From Pirellulaceae bacterium (GTDB lineage: Bacteria; Planctomycetota; Planctomycetia; Pirellulales; Pirellulaceae), in NCBI GenBank assembly GCA_023382975.1, contig JAHDXO010000057.1, positions 1 to 64,000 on the forward strand: a stretch of 64,000 nucleotides of DNA, written 5' to 3'. Each line of letters opens with the position of its first letter. Within the stretch, counting starts at the first letter, position 1. Under the pieces are notes generated by a model. It had not been told where the DNA came from. It searched no databases and worked only from the letters and a program-made list of their open reading frames with translations. Position numbers and translations under genes: made by a program. Positions 9,134 through 17,742 of the stretch are shown piece by piece.

Positions 9134-9235
9134 AGGTTAGTCCTTCCAATTTCATTCTTGCGGCGGACGGCGCCGGATGCGGGATGCGGGATTGGCCGTG
9201 TGTCACCGCAAAACTGAAACTTGAAGGACTGACCT
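9134..9235. repeat. Imperfect 21-base inverted repeat
   Basis: AGGTTAGTCCTTCCAATTTC (from 9134) and the complementary TGAAACTTGAAGGACTGACC (from 9215) pair at about 18 of 21 positions, enclosing about 60 GC-rich bases. Confidence 0.7.
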
Positions 9236-9356
9236 CAGCTTCTTGCCCGGCTTCGCCCCCGCCGAGCTTGCTCGGCGGAGCGGTGATTTTGCACTAAGCA
9301 GGAATATCTCTCCGTCTTCCGCTCCCCGCCGAGCTTGCTCGGTGGAAGCCGTGATT

Positions 9357-9482
9357 GACGATTGCCGCGCGAAAGTGACCGAATCATGCGCTCCACCGAG
9401 CAAGCTCAGCGGGGGCGGGCTTCTCGGGAGTCCGCGATGTAGTGCAGAATCGTCGTTCCACCGAGCAAGCTCGGCGGAGACG
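9357..9482. repeat. Direct repeat copy 2 (about 126 bp)
   Basis: Second copy of the unit at 8986-9113, again with two CGAGCAAGCTCG-type palindromes (9392-9412, one arm mutated to CTCAGC; 9458-9478). Two further copies of the palindrome in opposite orientation stand between the duplications at about 9259-9279 and 9326-9346. Confidence 0.85.
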
Positions 9483-9555
9483 AGGCTCACTTTCACGATC
9501 TTTCGCCGTGAACCGCGCTGTGGCTCGGTCTCCCGGCCGGGCCACTCGCGCCACC

Positions 9556-9616
9556 GCAGGTCTCCGAAATTCGAGTGGTCTGCGGTCGGGCGTTTCGGCG
9601 ATCTTCAGAGACCTGC
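9556..9616. repeat. Inverted repeat with nested fold-back
   Basis: GCAGGTCTCCGAA (9556-9568) pairs with TTCAGAGACCTGC (9604-9616), one mismatch. An overlapping pair CCACTCG (9542) and CGAGTGG (9572) lies just upstream. It sits about 35 bases beyond the stop of the 9651 gene, in the direction of its transcription. Confidence 0.6.
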
Positions 9617-9650
9617 GCCGAGCGTGGTAGATGCAAGCGGGAAGCGGCGA

Positions 9651-10031
9651 CTACTTCTTGGGTTTGATCACTTTGATCGTGTCGCTTCCCGCGAACTCTA
9701 CGCCGTCCTTGGTGACGCCCGTCATTGTCACGGTGACGGTTCCGATGGGAATCCAGCTCTTTACCGTGTCCAGGTTGAACTTGGCCACGAAGTTTCCTTG
9801 GTTGTCAGATTTCCAGCTCTGGATCGGCTGGTCGTTCAGCGCCACGGACCAGCCATCGACCAGGCCGTACGCGATGTCGGTGTGGACCGTCAGCACCTCG
9901 CCCTGCGAATCCAGCGAAACCACGTTCGGCGCAACTTGGATGGTGATCTCAATGATCTCAGAGGCGGATGCGCTGTTGGCCGCTGCGAGCATCGCCAGCG
10001 CAGCAAGAATCGACAGGAATGCAGCTTTCAT
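9651..10031 (-). CDS. Small secreted beta-rich protein of unknown function
   Basis: 126 residues. The start is set at ATG 10031 because AAGGGG stands 8 bases upstream and a clean signal peptide follows (MKAAFLSILAALAMLAAANS, then SASA). The frame stays open further upstream, but that extension is Arg-rich and unlike protein. The mature part is entirely beta-like: IIEITIQVAPNVVSLDSQG, VAKFNLDTVKSWIPIG, VTVTMTGVTKDGVEFAGSD. This looks like one immunoglobulin-like or CARDB-like module standing alone, plausibly a periplasmic or surface protein. I do not recognise a named family. It is a single gene upstream of the repeat island. Confidence 0.75.
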   Translation of the reverse strand: MKAAFLSILAALAMLAAANSASASEIIEITIQVAPNVVSLDSQGEVLTVHTDIAYGLVDGWSVALNDQPIQSWKSDNQGNFVAKFNLDTVKSWIPIGTVTVTMTGVTKDGVEFAGSDTIKVIKPKK

Positions 10032-10313
10032 GATGGAACCCCTTCTCAACAAAAGACAACGTAGAAAACTCAGACGAACCGTTTCGTCTGCACCGTCCAA
10101 GAGGAACAACGCCCAAACAGAGACAAGTCCCGGAGGGATGAAGGCTTCCGCTCGGAGTCGGTCCCGAGTTCTCCCGCCCTCCGGGTGTGAAATTTCTGCA
10201 CATCGCTGCTTACGCGGCTTGACACCAATCTGCATCGCAAATCGCTGGCAGCCTGGAAGCGGCGATCCCCGACTCATTAACCAGCAATCGGTGTACCGCT
10301 CCGAACCTCGCGA

Positions 10314-11435
10314 TCACGTCTTCGTCAAGGCGATCGTCGAGCATTGACGGTCGATGGCGTCGTCCATCGCGGCGGCGACGATGGGCCAAGAGTAGAGGCC
10401 GGTCAACGCGACTGGTTCCAGGCCGGCAGGCCAGACGGTCGCCGTTTTCTTGCGTTGTGCCAGTTCCCACAAACGGTCTACCAATCCCGCGGGCGTGTCG
10501 TCGTGAAAGAACTCGGCATGGTCGCCAAGCACTTCGGGGTAGGCCAAGCGGCGGGGCACCAACGGGAAACAGCCGGCGGCCACGGCTTCCAGAACTCCGA
10601 TGCCAAAGAACTCGTGCCGAGCGGTGGAGACGACGACATCGGCCTGAGCCAATGCCGCTTGATAGTCGGCTCGGTTCGGCAAGAAGCCCCAATGGTCGAT
10701 GCGGTCCGACAGACTTCGCCTCGCTTGGCCGAAGATCTCGGGCATTCGGTCAAATCGCTCGCCCAGGACACTCACCCGAAAATCGCACCCTCGATCGGCC
10801 AACTGAAACAGCCCGTGGAAGAACGTCTCCGGGGCTTTGTCGTGTTCCCAGCGAGAGACCCAGACAATCCGCAACGGTCCCCCGGCCGGCCGCGCGGCCG
10901 CCGAAACGGACTGGATGCCGGGCGGATGGATCTCGGATTTCGCTCGGATCGAGGCAACCGCGTGCTGAGGCGCATGGTCCGGCATGCGGCGCAGCCACTG
11001 CTCCAGGGCAGCGAGAAATTCGTCGCGATGAAAGGCCGAGTTGAACCAGACCGTGGTGGCGGCCAGCGCCGTCGTCAAATTGGTGAAGGCAAAGTGCAAG
11101 TCGCGAGGATCGGGAGTGAGGACCGGGTAGGTCAATTGGTTTTCGTGGAAATAGGCGATCGTCGGCAAGTTGCGCAGCGGCGGGCACAGGCCGAGGAACT
11201 CGGCTAAATTCAGCATGTCGGTGCAGAAGACGGCGTCCCAGTCGGCGCCGTCCTGGATCAGCCGGGCGACTTGCTCGGACAACGTGACGGCCGCGTGCCG
11301 CATCCGCCATTTCCACTTGAATGCCGGCAGCGTCAGGGGCGTGAATTCGTGCCGACTGTGCGCCATCCAGCCGTCCAGAAAGGCTTGGTGGCTGCCGCCG
11401 TGGTAGGCGTTCAAAGCCAGCACCCGTGTCTTCAT
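10314..11435 (-). CDS. tRNA-queuosine alpha-mannosyltransferase-like (DUF3524) glycosyltransferase
   Basis: 373 residues from ATG 11435, with GGAAAA upstream. The N-terminal block LALNAYHGGSHQAFLDGW, then LPAFKWKWRMRHAA and FCTDMLNLAEFLGL, AYFHENQLTYPV, is the DUF3524 signature of the family that includes human QTMAN (GTDC1), which mannosylates queuosine in tRNA-Asp. The C-terminal half is a GT-B, glycosyltransferase-group-1 domain (WVSRWEHDKAPETFF, STARHEFFGIGVLEAVAAG). Family knowledge therefore suggests a GDP-mannose-dependent transfer to queuosine tRNA; this is inference for bacteria. No queuosine synthesis gene lies in the window. Confidence 0.85.
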   Translation of the reverse strand: MKTRVLALNAYHGGSHQAFLDGWMAHSRHEFTPLTLPAFKWKWRMRHAAVTLSEQVARLIQDGADWDAVFCTDMLNLAEFLGLCPPLRNLPTIAYFHENQLTYPVLTPDPRDLHFAFTNLTTALAATTVWFNSAFHRDEFLAALEQWLRRMPDHAPQHAVASIRAKSEIHPPGIQSVSAAARPAGGPLRIVWVSRWEHDKAPETFFHGLFQLADRGCDFRVSVLGERFDRMPEIFGQARRSLSDRIDHWGFLPNRADYQAALAQADVVVSTARHEFFGIGVLEAVAAGCFPLVPRRLAYPEVLGDHAEFFHDDTPAGLVDRLWELAQRKKTATVWPAGLEPVALTGLYSWPIVAAAMDDAIDRQCSTIALTKT

Positions 11436-11495
11436 GGCGGTTTTCCGGATAGGATAGGAACTCTGCAATTCGGGCGGTTTAGGATAGCAGCAACG

Positions 11496-11520
11496 GCCCA
11501 GGCTGGCAGCCTGGGCTACG
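11496..11520. repeat. Palindromic dispersed repeat, AGGCTGGCAGCCTG family
   Basis: GCCCAGGCTGGCAGCCTGGG followed by CTACG. The same core with two changed outer bases recurs at 44326-44350, and a diverged form at 53831-53858. It stands between divergent genes, 15 bases before the VWA gene start. Confidence 0.8.
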
Positions 11521-11534
11521 GGGATGGTTGGGAC

Positions 11535-13715
11535 ATGGGTTGGTTTTCGGGATTCTTACAGACGCTTCCGTTCGCCAACAGCGCGATGCTGCTGTGGGGC
11601 TTGGCGGCCAGCGTGCCGATTATCATTCACCTGTGGAGCAAGCGGCGGTACAACCGGGTCGCGTGGGCCGCCATGGAATTCCTGTTGGCCGCGGTGCGCA
11701 AGAACTCGCGGCGGATCCGCATCGAGCAGCTCATCCTGCTGTTGCTGCGGGTCGCCATCCTGATCCTGCTGGCCGTCGCGCTGGCCGATCCGGTCTGGTC
11801 GTTGTTCGCTTCGCTGGGCTCGCCGCTGGCCGGCCGCGGTTCGACGCATCACGTGCTGGTCTTGGACGCATCGTACTCGATGGGCTACCGCGCGGCGGAA
11901 CGCAGCCGTTTCGAAGTGGCCCGTCAACTGGCCGCCCAGGTCGTGACTGACAGCCGCCAGGGCGACGGATTCACGCTGGTCCTGATGGCCGATCCGCCGG
12001 TGACCGTGATCGGCGATCCTGCATTTTCGCCGGGCGACGCGCTCGACGAATTGCAGAACGTGCGATTGAGGCACACGGGCGCGAATCTGACGACCACGCT
12101 GGGCGACGTCGAGACGATTCTTCGCCGGGCCAAGGAGAAACACGAACGGCTGAAGAGCAGCAAGGTCTTTTTCTTTACGGATCTCGGGCGCACCACGTGG
12201 GATGAAGCGGCGGGCGACGAGTGCCGCAGACGCTTGGCGCGGTTGAGCGAGCAGGCGACGTTGATCTTGATCGACGTGGGCCAATCGGACGTGCAAAACC
12301 TGGCGGTCACGAACCTGCTGGTCCGCGAACCGCTGGTCACGGCGGGGCAGCGAGTGAGGATCGAGGCGGAGATCGAGAATTTCGGCACACGCGACCAGAG
12401 CGGACGTCAGGCGGCCTTGTACGCCGACGATCAACAGGTACTGGTCGAGAAGATCAATGTCCCGGCCTCCGGGCGAGCTGCCGTGTCGTTCGTCCACCGT
12501 TTTGAATCGCCCGGCGAGCACCAAATCGAGGTTCGGCTGGAGGACGATCCGCTGGACGTGGACAACCATCGCTGGGCGAGCGTTCCGGTGCGCGACGCGA
12601 TCCGAGTTTTGTGTGTCGAAGGCCGTCCGGGCGAGGCTCAGCACGTTGCGCTGGCGCTGGAACCCAGTCTGGCCGCCCAGCCGCGTGTCCAGGTGCAGAC
12701 GCAGTTCGAGAATGTGCTGCTGGAATCGGACTTGCTGCAGTACGACGCAATCTTCCTGTGCAACCTGGCGCGGTTCGGACGCGACGAAGCGGTGGTGTTG
12801 CACGACTACGTCCGCAACGGCGGCGGCCTGATCGTGACGCTGGGCGATCAGGTCCAGGCGGAGAACTACAACGCGATGCTGGGCAACGCGGCGAGCGCAC
12901 GCGTCCTGCCGGCGCGACTGGACGCGGTGGCGGCCGAAGGCGACTACTTGTTCGATCCGTTGGACTACCAGCACCCGATCGTCGCGCCGTTTTCCGGTCA
13001 TGTGCGGGCCGGGTTGCTGACGACGCCCGTCTGGCGCTACTTCCGCGTCGCGCCGTTCGACGATTCCTCGGCCCGCGTCGCGCTGGCGTTCAACAACGGC
13101 GACGCGGCGATCGTCGAGAGCCGCCTGCAAAGCGGTGTCTGCATTCTGGTGACGACGGCCACGTCGCCCCTGTCGGTCGACCGGTCCACCTCGCCGCCCA
13201 CACCCTGGTCGGCGCTGTCCACTTGGCCCAGCTTTCCGCCGCTGATCCAGGAGATCCTGGCGTTCGCGGCGCGAGGCCGGGCCGAGTCGAGAAACCGTCA
13301 GGTCGGCGAGCCGCTGGAGGGCGCCGTGCGTGGCACGTTCGCCAATCTGAACGTCACGGTCGAACGCCCGGACGGCAGCAGCGAGCGGGTGCCGGTGCAA
13401 GTCGACGGGGCGGACAGCCGCTGGGTGGTGGCCGACACCACTCGCAGCGGCATCCACACAGCCCGTTACGACGCGCCCGTCAATCGCCACGAGTTATTCG
13501 CGGTGAATGTCAACCCTCGCGAGAGCAATCTGCAACGGCTCGACCCGGATCTGCTGCCCAGTCAACTGACCTTGGGTCTGCAAACGGACGAACCCGCCGC
13601 GATGCTGCCGATGACGCAGCCGGCGCGTTACTTCCGCCACCTGCTGGGTTTGCTGTTGGTGCTGCTGTTGGTCGAATCCAGTTGGGCCTGGTACATCGGG
13701 AACGCCTCGGCATGA
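11535..13715 (+). CDS. BatA/VWA domain membrane protein
   Basis: 726 residues from ATG 11535. The N-terminus is a BatA domain: one membrane helix (about 14-30), a basic linker (HLWSKRRYNRVAW), then a second helix (about 70-90) within ILLLLRVAILILLAVALADP. A von Willebrand A domain follows with the metal site LDASYSMG (D-x-S-x-S) near residue 115. The middle has a CARDB-like beta domain, then a glutamine-amidotransferase-like segment, and a final transmembrane helix close to the C-terminus. Such proteins act in the envelope, probably in complexes with AAA ATPases. Its stop overlaps the next gene start as ATGA, so production is coupled. Confidence 0.85.
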   Translation: MGWFSGFLQTLPFANSAMLLWGLAASVPIIIHLWSKRRYNRVAWAAMEFLLAAVRKNSRRIRIEQLILLLLRVAILILLAVALADPVWSLFASLGSPLAGRGSTHHVLVLDASYSMGYRAAERSRFEVARQLAAQVVTDSRQGDGFTLVLMADPPVTVIGDPAFSPGDALDELQNVRLRHTGANLTTTLGDVETILRRAKEKHERLKSSKVFFFTDLGRTTWDEAAGDECRRRLARLSEQATLILIDVGQSDVQNLAVTNLLVREPLVTAGQRVRIEAEIENFGTRDQSGRQAALYADDQQVLVEKINVPASGRAAVSFVHRFESPGEHQIEVRLEDDPLDVDNHRWASVPVRDAIRVLCVEGRPGEAQHVALALEPSLAAQPRVQVQTQFENVLLESDLLQYDAIFLCNLARFGRDEAVVLHDYVRNGGGLIVTLGDQVQAENYNAMLGNAASARVLPARLDAVAAEGDYLFDPLDYQHPIVAPFSGHVRAGLLTTPVWRYFRVAPFDDSSARVALAFNNGDAAIVESRLQSGVCILVTTATSPLSVDRSTSPPTPWSALSTWPSFPPLIQEILAFAARGRAESRNRQVGEPLEGAVRGTFANLNVTVERPDGSSERVPVQVDGADSRWVVADTTRSGIHTARYDAPVNRHELFAVNVNPRESNLQRLDPDLLPSQLTLGLQTDEPAAMLPMTQPARYFRHLLGLLLVLLLVESSWAWYIGNASA

Positions 13716-16156
13716 TGTCTTCGCTGCAGGAAATTCTGAAAGACATGGGCGACTTCCTCGCTCCCCGCGGCGGTCCGGGCGTGGAAGTGACTCGCTCGCA
13801 CACCTGGCCGTGGGCGCCGTCGGTGACGCTGGTGCTGTTGGCGGCCGCCGCGGCGCTGGTGATTTTCCTGTACGCGCGGGAGCGAGGCACGGCGGGGCGC
13901 GTCTTCAAATCGTTGTTGGCCGCGTTGCGCATCGCCTTGATCGCGCTGGTCGTCTTTATGATGCACGGTTGGTTGCTGAATCGGCACCGCACCGACCTGC
14001 CCGACTTGCTCGTCCTGGTCGACGATTCGCAAAGCATGACGCTGGAGGACGTGTACGAGGACGCCGCGCGCCGCAAGACACTGTTGGCACGGCTGGAAAG
14101 TCTGGGACTGGACGGAGTGACGCGGCTGAATCTGGCCAAGCTGCTGTTGCTGGAAAAGGACGCGCGATTGCTGCGCGAACTGGAATCGCGGTACAACGTC
14201 AAACTGTACCAACTGGGCGGCACAGCGCGCGCCGCGGATGACGCGACGCCCGACGGGCTGACGGATCCCGCCGGGGGCAAGTCGTTCGCGCCGGCCGTGG
14301 CGGCGATCGAGTCGCTGGAAACCAGCAGCCGGTTGGGCAACGGATTGCGGGACGTGCTGGAATCCCAGCGAGGCCGTCCGACGGCCGCGGCGCTGGTGTT
14401 GACCGACGGCGTCACCACCGAAGGCCGGACGCTGAGCGACGTGGCGGAATACGCGCGCCGCAAGGGCGTCCCGCTGCTGCTGGTCGGATTGGGCAACGAC
14501 CAACCGCCGCGCGATCTGCGGATCAGCGACCTGCTGGTGGACGAAGCCGTGTTCGTGGGAGACCTGCTCAATTTCGATTTCCGCCTGAGCGGTTCGGGAT
14601 ACGCGGGTCGCCAAGTCACCGTGCGGTTGAAACGCATCGAGAGCGAGGGTGGCAGCACGACGCTGGCCGAACAGTCGGTGACAGTCGGCCGGGACGGCGA
14701 GCCCCAATCGCTGCGACTGTCGCACCGGCCCGAGCAGGAGGGCGAGTTCGAGTACGCCGTCGAAGCCGGCGTGCTGGACGGCGAAGCGAACCCTGGCAAC
14801 AACCGCCAGACGCGACGGGTCAAGGTCCGGGACGAAACGCTACGGGTGCTGTATGTCCAGGACTATCCCAACTACGACTTTCGCTTTCTGAAGAACACCC
14901 TCGGCCGAGCCCTGAAGCGCGACGGGCGGGAGAAGGCGATCCAGTTGACGACCGTGCTGCAGGAAGCCGATCTGGAATACGCCGAGACGGACGCCACCGC
15001 CCAGCGCGTGTTCCCGGTCAGCCGGGACGAGCTGTTCGCCTACGACGTGCTGATTTTCGGCGACGTCAATCCGTCGTTGCTCAGCCGTTCCGTTCTGGAG
15101 AACATCGCGGCGTTTGTCGAAGAGCGCGGGGGCGGCCTGGTCGTGCTCGCCGGCCCGCGGCACACACCGCTGTCTTACCGGGACACGCCCTTGGCCAAAC
15201 TGATGCCGATCGATCTGGAGACGGCGACCGTGCCGCCGGCGGACACCTTGCTGAACGAGCCGATCCGAGTTCAGCCGACGAAACTGATCTCCGCCAGTCC
15301 GCCCCTGCAATTGGAAAGCACGCTGGCCGACAGCCTGAAGGCGTGGCGCGAGTTGCCGCCGATCTACTGGATGCTGGACGCACCCGACCTGCGGCCCGGC
15401 GCCCGCGTCCTGGCCGTCGATCCGGCCCGCACCAGCGTCAGCGGAGAAAACCTGCCGGCGATCGCGATGCAGTTCGTGGGGGCGGGAAAAGTTGTCTTCC
15501 ACGCCACCGACGAAAGCTACCGCTGGTCGCGACATCCGGCCGGCGAGGGCTACTACGCGCGGTACTGGACCCAGATGATCCGCTACCTCAGCCGATCGAA
15601 GCTGTTGGAAGGCACGCGCGGCGCCGAACTGACCAGCGACCGCGTCGAGTATCCGCGGGGCGAGACGGTGCGGTTGCGGGTCCGCTTTTTCGACGACCGG
15701 CTGGCCCCGGAGGCGGACGACGGCGTGCGCGTGATGCTGGAACGCGAGGACGGCACGCGGCGCCAAGTCGCTTTGCGGCGGGATGCCGCCAACCGAGGCA
15801 TCTTCGAGGGTCTGGTCAGCAATCTGGCCGAAGGGGCCTACCGCGCCTGGGTCGCCGCGCCGACACTGCCCGGCGATCCGCCTTCGCAACGATTCGTCGT
15901 TGTGGCGCCGCCCGGCGAATTCGCCCGGCTGCAGATGGACGCGGCCGACCTGCAACTGGCCGCCAAGACTTCGCAGGGACGATTCTACACGTTCGAGAAC
16001 GCCTCGGAATTGATCGAGCATCTGCCGCGGGGACGCCAGGTTCGCATCGACTCGCTACCGCCCAAACCGATCTGGAATTCGCCGCTGTGGGCCGCGCTGT
16101 TTGTGGTTCTGATCACCGCCGAGTGGCTGCTGAGAAAACGAGCCGGACTGGTCTGA
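13712..16156 (+). CDS. Large VWA-containing membrane protein
   Basis: 814 residues, starting in the ATGA overlap with the BatA/VWA gene. Residues 30-90 hold two membrane helices (VTLVLLAAAAALVIFLYA, then IALIALVVFMMHGWLLN). A VWA-like domain follows with VDDSQSM (D-x-S-x-S) and LVLTDGVTTEGR. The centre has a long beta-rich region and a glutamine-amidotransferase-like segment (YDVLIFGDVNPSLLSRSVL, VEERGGGLVVLAG). A last helix (WAALFVVLITAEWLLR) ends the protein. It is a paralogue in architecture of its neighbour, so the two likely form a heteromeric envelope complex. The MoxR ATPase and DUF58 genes that usually accompany such pairs are missing here. Confidence 0.85.
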   Translation: MMSSLQEILKDMGDFLAPRGGPGVEVTRSHTWPWAPSVTLVLLAAAAALVIFLYARERGTAGRVFKSLLAALRIALIALVVFMMHGWLLNRHRTDLPDLLVLVDDSQSMTLEDVYEDAARRKTLLARLESLGLDGVTRLNLAKLLLLEKDARLLRELESRYNVKLYQLGGTARAADDATPDGLTDPAGGKSFAPAVAAIESLETSSRLGNGLRDVLESQRGRPTAAALVLTDGVTTEGRTLSDVAEYARRKGVPLLLVGLGNDQPPRDLRISDLLVDEAVFVGDLLNFDFRLSGSGYAGRQVTVRLKRIESEGGSTTLAEQSVTVGRDGEPQSLRLSHRPEQEGEFEYAVEAGVLDGEANPGNNRQTRRVKVRDETLRVLYVQDYPNYDFRFLKNTLGRALKRDGREKAIQLTTVLQEADLEYAETDATAQRVFPVSRDELFAYDVLIFGDVNPSLLSRSVLENIAAFVEERGGGLVVLAGPRHTPLSYRDTPLAKLMPIDLETATVPPADTLLNEPIRVQPTKLISASPPLQLESTLADSLKAWRELPPIYWMLDAPDLRPGARVLAVDPARTSVSGENLPAIAMQFVGAGKVVFHATDESYRWSRHPAGEGYYARYWTQMIRYLSRSKLLEGTRGAELTSDRVEYPRGETVRLRVRFFDDRLAPEADDGVRVMLEREDGTRRQVALRRDAANRGIFEGLVSNLAEGAYRAWVAAPTLPGDPPSQRFVVVAPPGEFARLQMDAADLQLAAKTSQGRFYTFENASELIEHLPRGRQVRIDSLPPKPIWNSPLWAALFVVLITAEWLLRKRAGLV

Positions 16157-16180
16157 ACGGCTCGAACCGGAAGCGAAGAG

Positions 16181-16219
16181 GGTCGGGAGTCGTTTTCGGG
16201 CCACGACGAACCATCCGGA
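16181..16219. repeat. Dispersed repeat, copy of the 8941-8980 unit
   Basis: GTCGGGAGTCGTTTTCGGG at 16183, then CACGACGAACCATCCGG, is the inverted copy of the sequence at 8941-8980. It occupies the short gap between convergent genes. Confidence 0.8.
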
Positions 16220-16222
16220 CGC

Positions 16223-17188
16223 TCAGCACTTCCGCCAGATCCGCTCCAAGGGAACTTGCAGGGCGCCGCGGGCCGCCTCGATGTCGGCCAGGAACCGGCG
16301 CGCGTCGACCGGGTAGCCGGCGGTGGGTTTCAGGCCGGGGACGTGCTGTTGCCAGAAATGGTTGAAGGCTTTCATGGCCAATTCGCGCAGATACTTGGCC
16401 GTCATCGACGCCAGCGCGGCGGGCAGAAACGTCTCGCCCTTGGCAACAAAGCGAAATTCGACGCGGCGCGACGGCGGCCCGGTCCGGTAGCGGCTCTCCG
16501 CCCGGCCTTCGGCACAGACTTCGACCAGGTGCTCGGGAAAGTGGTGCTGGAGCAGGGGAAGGTAATGGTTTCGACCTCCGTGCTTGTCGCAGTGGACCAG
16601 AATCGAACCGGTGCGAAGAGGCGTTACAAGTTCGCTAACCAGTTCCATCGTACCACTGGACAACAACGCGCCTTTTCCGCCCCAGCGATCGACGAGGCGG
16701 TTGAACTGATCAGCGACGACGACCCGGGCCCGGACGTCCAACAGTTGAATGCCGTGCTGCGCGATCCCTTGCTGGAACGACTCGGCGCGGCACGGCAACT
16801 GACCGGCATCCGCGTCGACGGGCAGAGCGAGGTCGAATTGCCGATACCAGGGAATCGACCGAATGTCCCCTTCGCATCCGGGGGCGAGCCGCGGCCATAT
16901 TTCCTGCCAGCGGGTAAACGACACGCCGATTGCGGCCAGCGTGGGAAATAGCCCCGATTCCAGCGAGCCCAGTCCGGCGCCGGACTGGTACAGACGCTTG
17001 GAGTCGGCGATCGGGACGACCCCGGCCATGCGGAGACCTGCGGGCTGGCGTGTCACCACGCCGTCCAGCAATTCGTACAAGTCGCAGGTTTTCCGGGATT
17101 CGGGAACCTGCCACAGGGTGGCGGCGATCACCAGTGGTCCGAGATTAGGACCATAGCCGGCTTCGTCCGTTCCGACAAAGTACGCCAT
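16223..17188 (-). CDS. Diverged ribonuclease HII-like protein
   Basis: 321 residues. The N-terminus VGTDEAGYGPNLGPLV mirrors the RNase HII motif G-x-D-E-A-G-R-G-P, with Asp8 and Glu9 as the first metal ligands. IADSKRLYQSG matches the D-S-K-x-L block, and ASMTAKYLRELAM matches A-S-x-x-A-K-x-x-R-D, but the final Asp is Glu. A third acidic candidate lies in LVHCDKHGGRNHY. The protein is roughly 100 residues longer than RNase HII, with large insertions between motifs. It may cleave RNA/DNA hybrids or have taken on a different nuclease role. No ribosome site precedes the ATG. It is transcribed convergently to the VWA pair. Confidence 0.72.
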   Translation of the reverse strand: MAYFVGTDEAGYGPNLGPLVIAATLWQVPESRKTCDLYELLDGVVTRQPAGLRMAGVVPIADSKRLYQSGAGLGSLESGLFPTLAAIGVSFTRWQEIWPRLAPGCEGDIRSIPWYRQFDLALPVDADAGQLPCRAESFQQGIAQHGIQLLDVRARVVVADQFNRLVDRWGGKGALLSSGTMELVSELVTPLRTGSILVHCDKHGGRNHYLPLLQHHFPEHLVEVCAEGRAESRYRTGPPSRRVEFRFVAKGETFLPAALASMTAKYLRELAMKAFNHFWQQHVPGLKPTAGYPVDARRFLADIEAARGALQVPLERIWRKC

Positions 17189-17742
17189 CGTTAAACTCGT
17201 TGGGACACGTTAAAGTCGGTCGATCGATACAATCGTTCCATATTCCGCTATGGCGGCAAGCTGCGAAGCTTCTGCGCTTCGGCGGCTTTCACATCCGGCC
17301 GTACAATCGTCACGCTTTCACTAGGCGTCAACGGCTACGAGTTCGGCAGAGTCATCGTCGTAAACCATTTGCTGAAAATTACTTCGGTACTCTCAAGGGT
17401 TCCGCCAAAGCACGCCGATACGGAACATGTTGACGCGATTAGGCTTGCCTTGGTGGCACCCGTGCGACGCGTCAGTCCAACCGGCGGACTTGCCTGAGCC
17501 AAAGAGTGGCTCGACCGCTGCTGGCGAAAACCCACCGTTTGATCCGTGGCGCGCCGATGCGTGTTTCGGACAGCCAACCGTAAGATTGACCCAGATCGGT
17601 CCCCTTGGCCAAGTGGACCCATCCTCGGTTCGATGCCGTCTCCCGCCTTCGGCGAGCCCGACGACATCTTACTGCAAAGCGGCTCAAACGGAAGAACGCC
17701 AGTGTGATTTCACTTGTTCCATCGTAAAGGAGACATGGCTCG
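17189..17742. other. 554-base intergenic region upstream of the Cys-rich gene
   Basis: No credible gene. It separates the RNase HII-like gene from the Cys-rich repeat gene, which are divergent, so it must hold both promoters. I could not identify a convincing -35/-10 pair. The last bases contain the strong AAAGGAG ribosome site at 17726-17732. Confidence 0.5.

Larger units (their letters stand above)
8422..9650. other. 1.2-kb non-coding repeat island
   Basis: No open frame here has a ribosome site or protein-like composition; those present run through inverted repeats. The stretch instead contains at least four fold-back structures, six copies of a CGAGCAAGCTCG palindrome and one 126-base direct duplication, listed separately. 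Confidence 0.7.
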
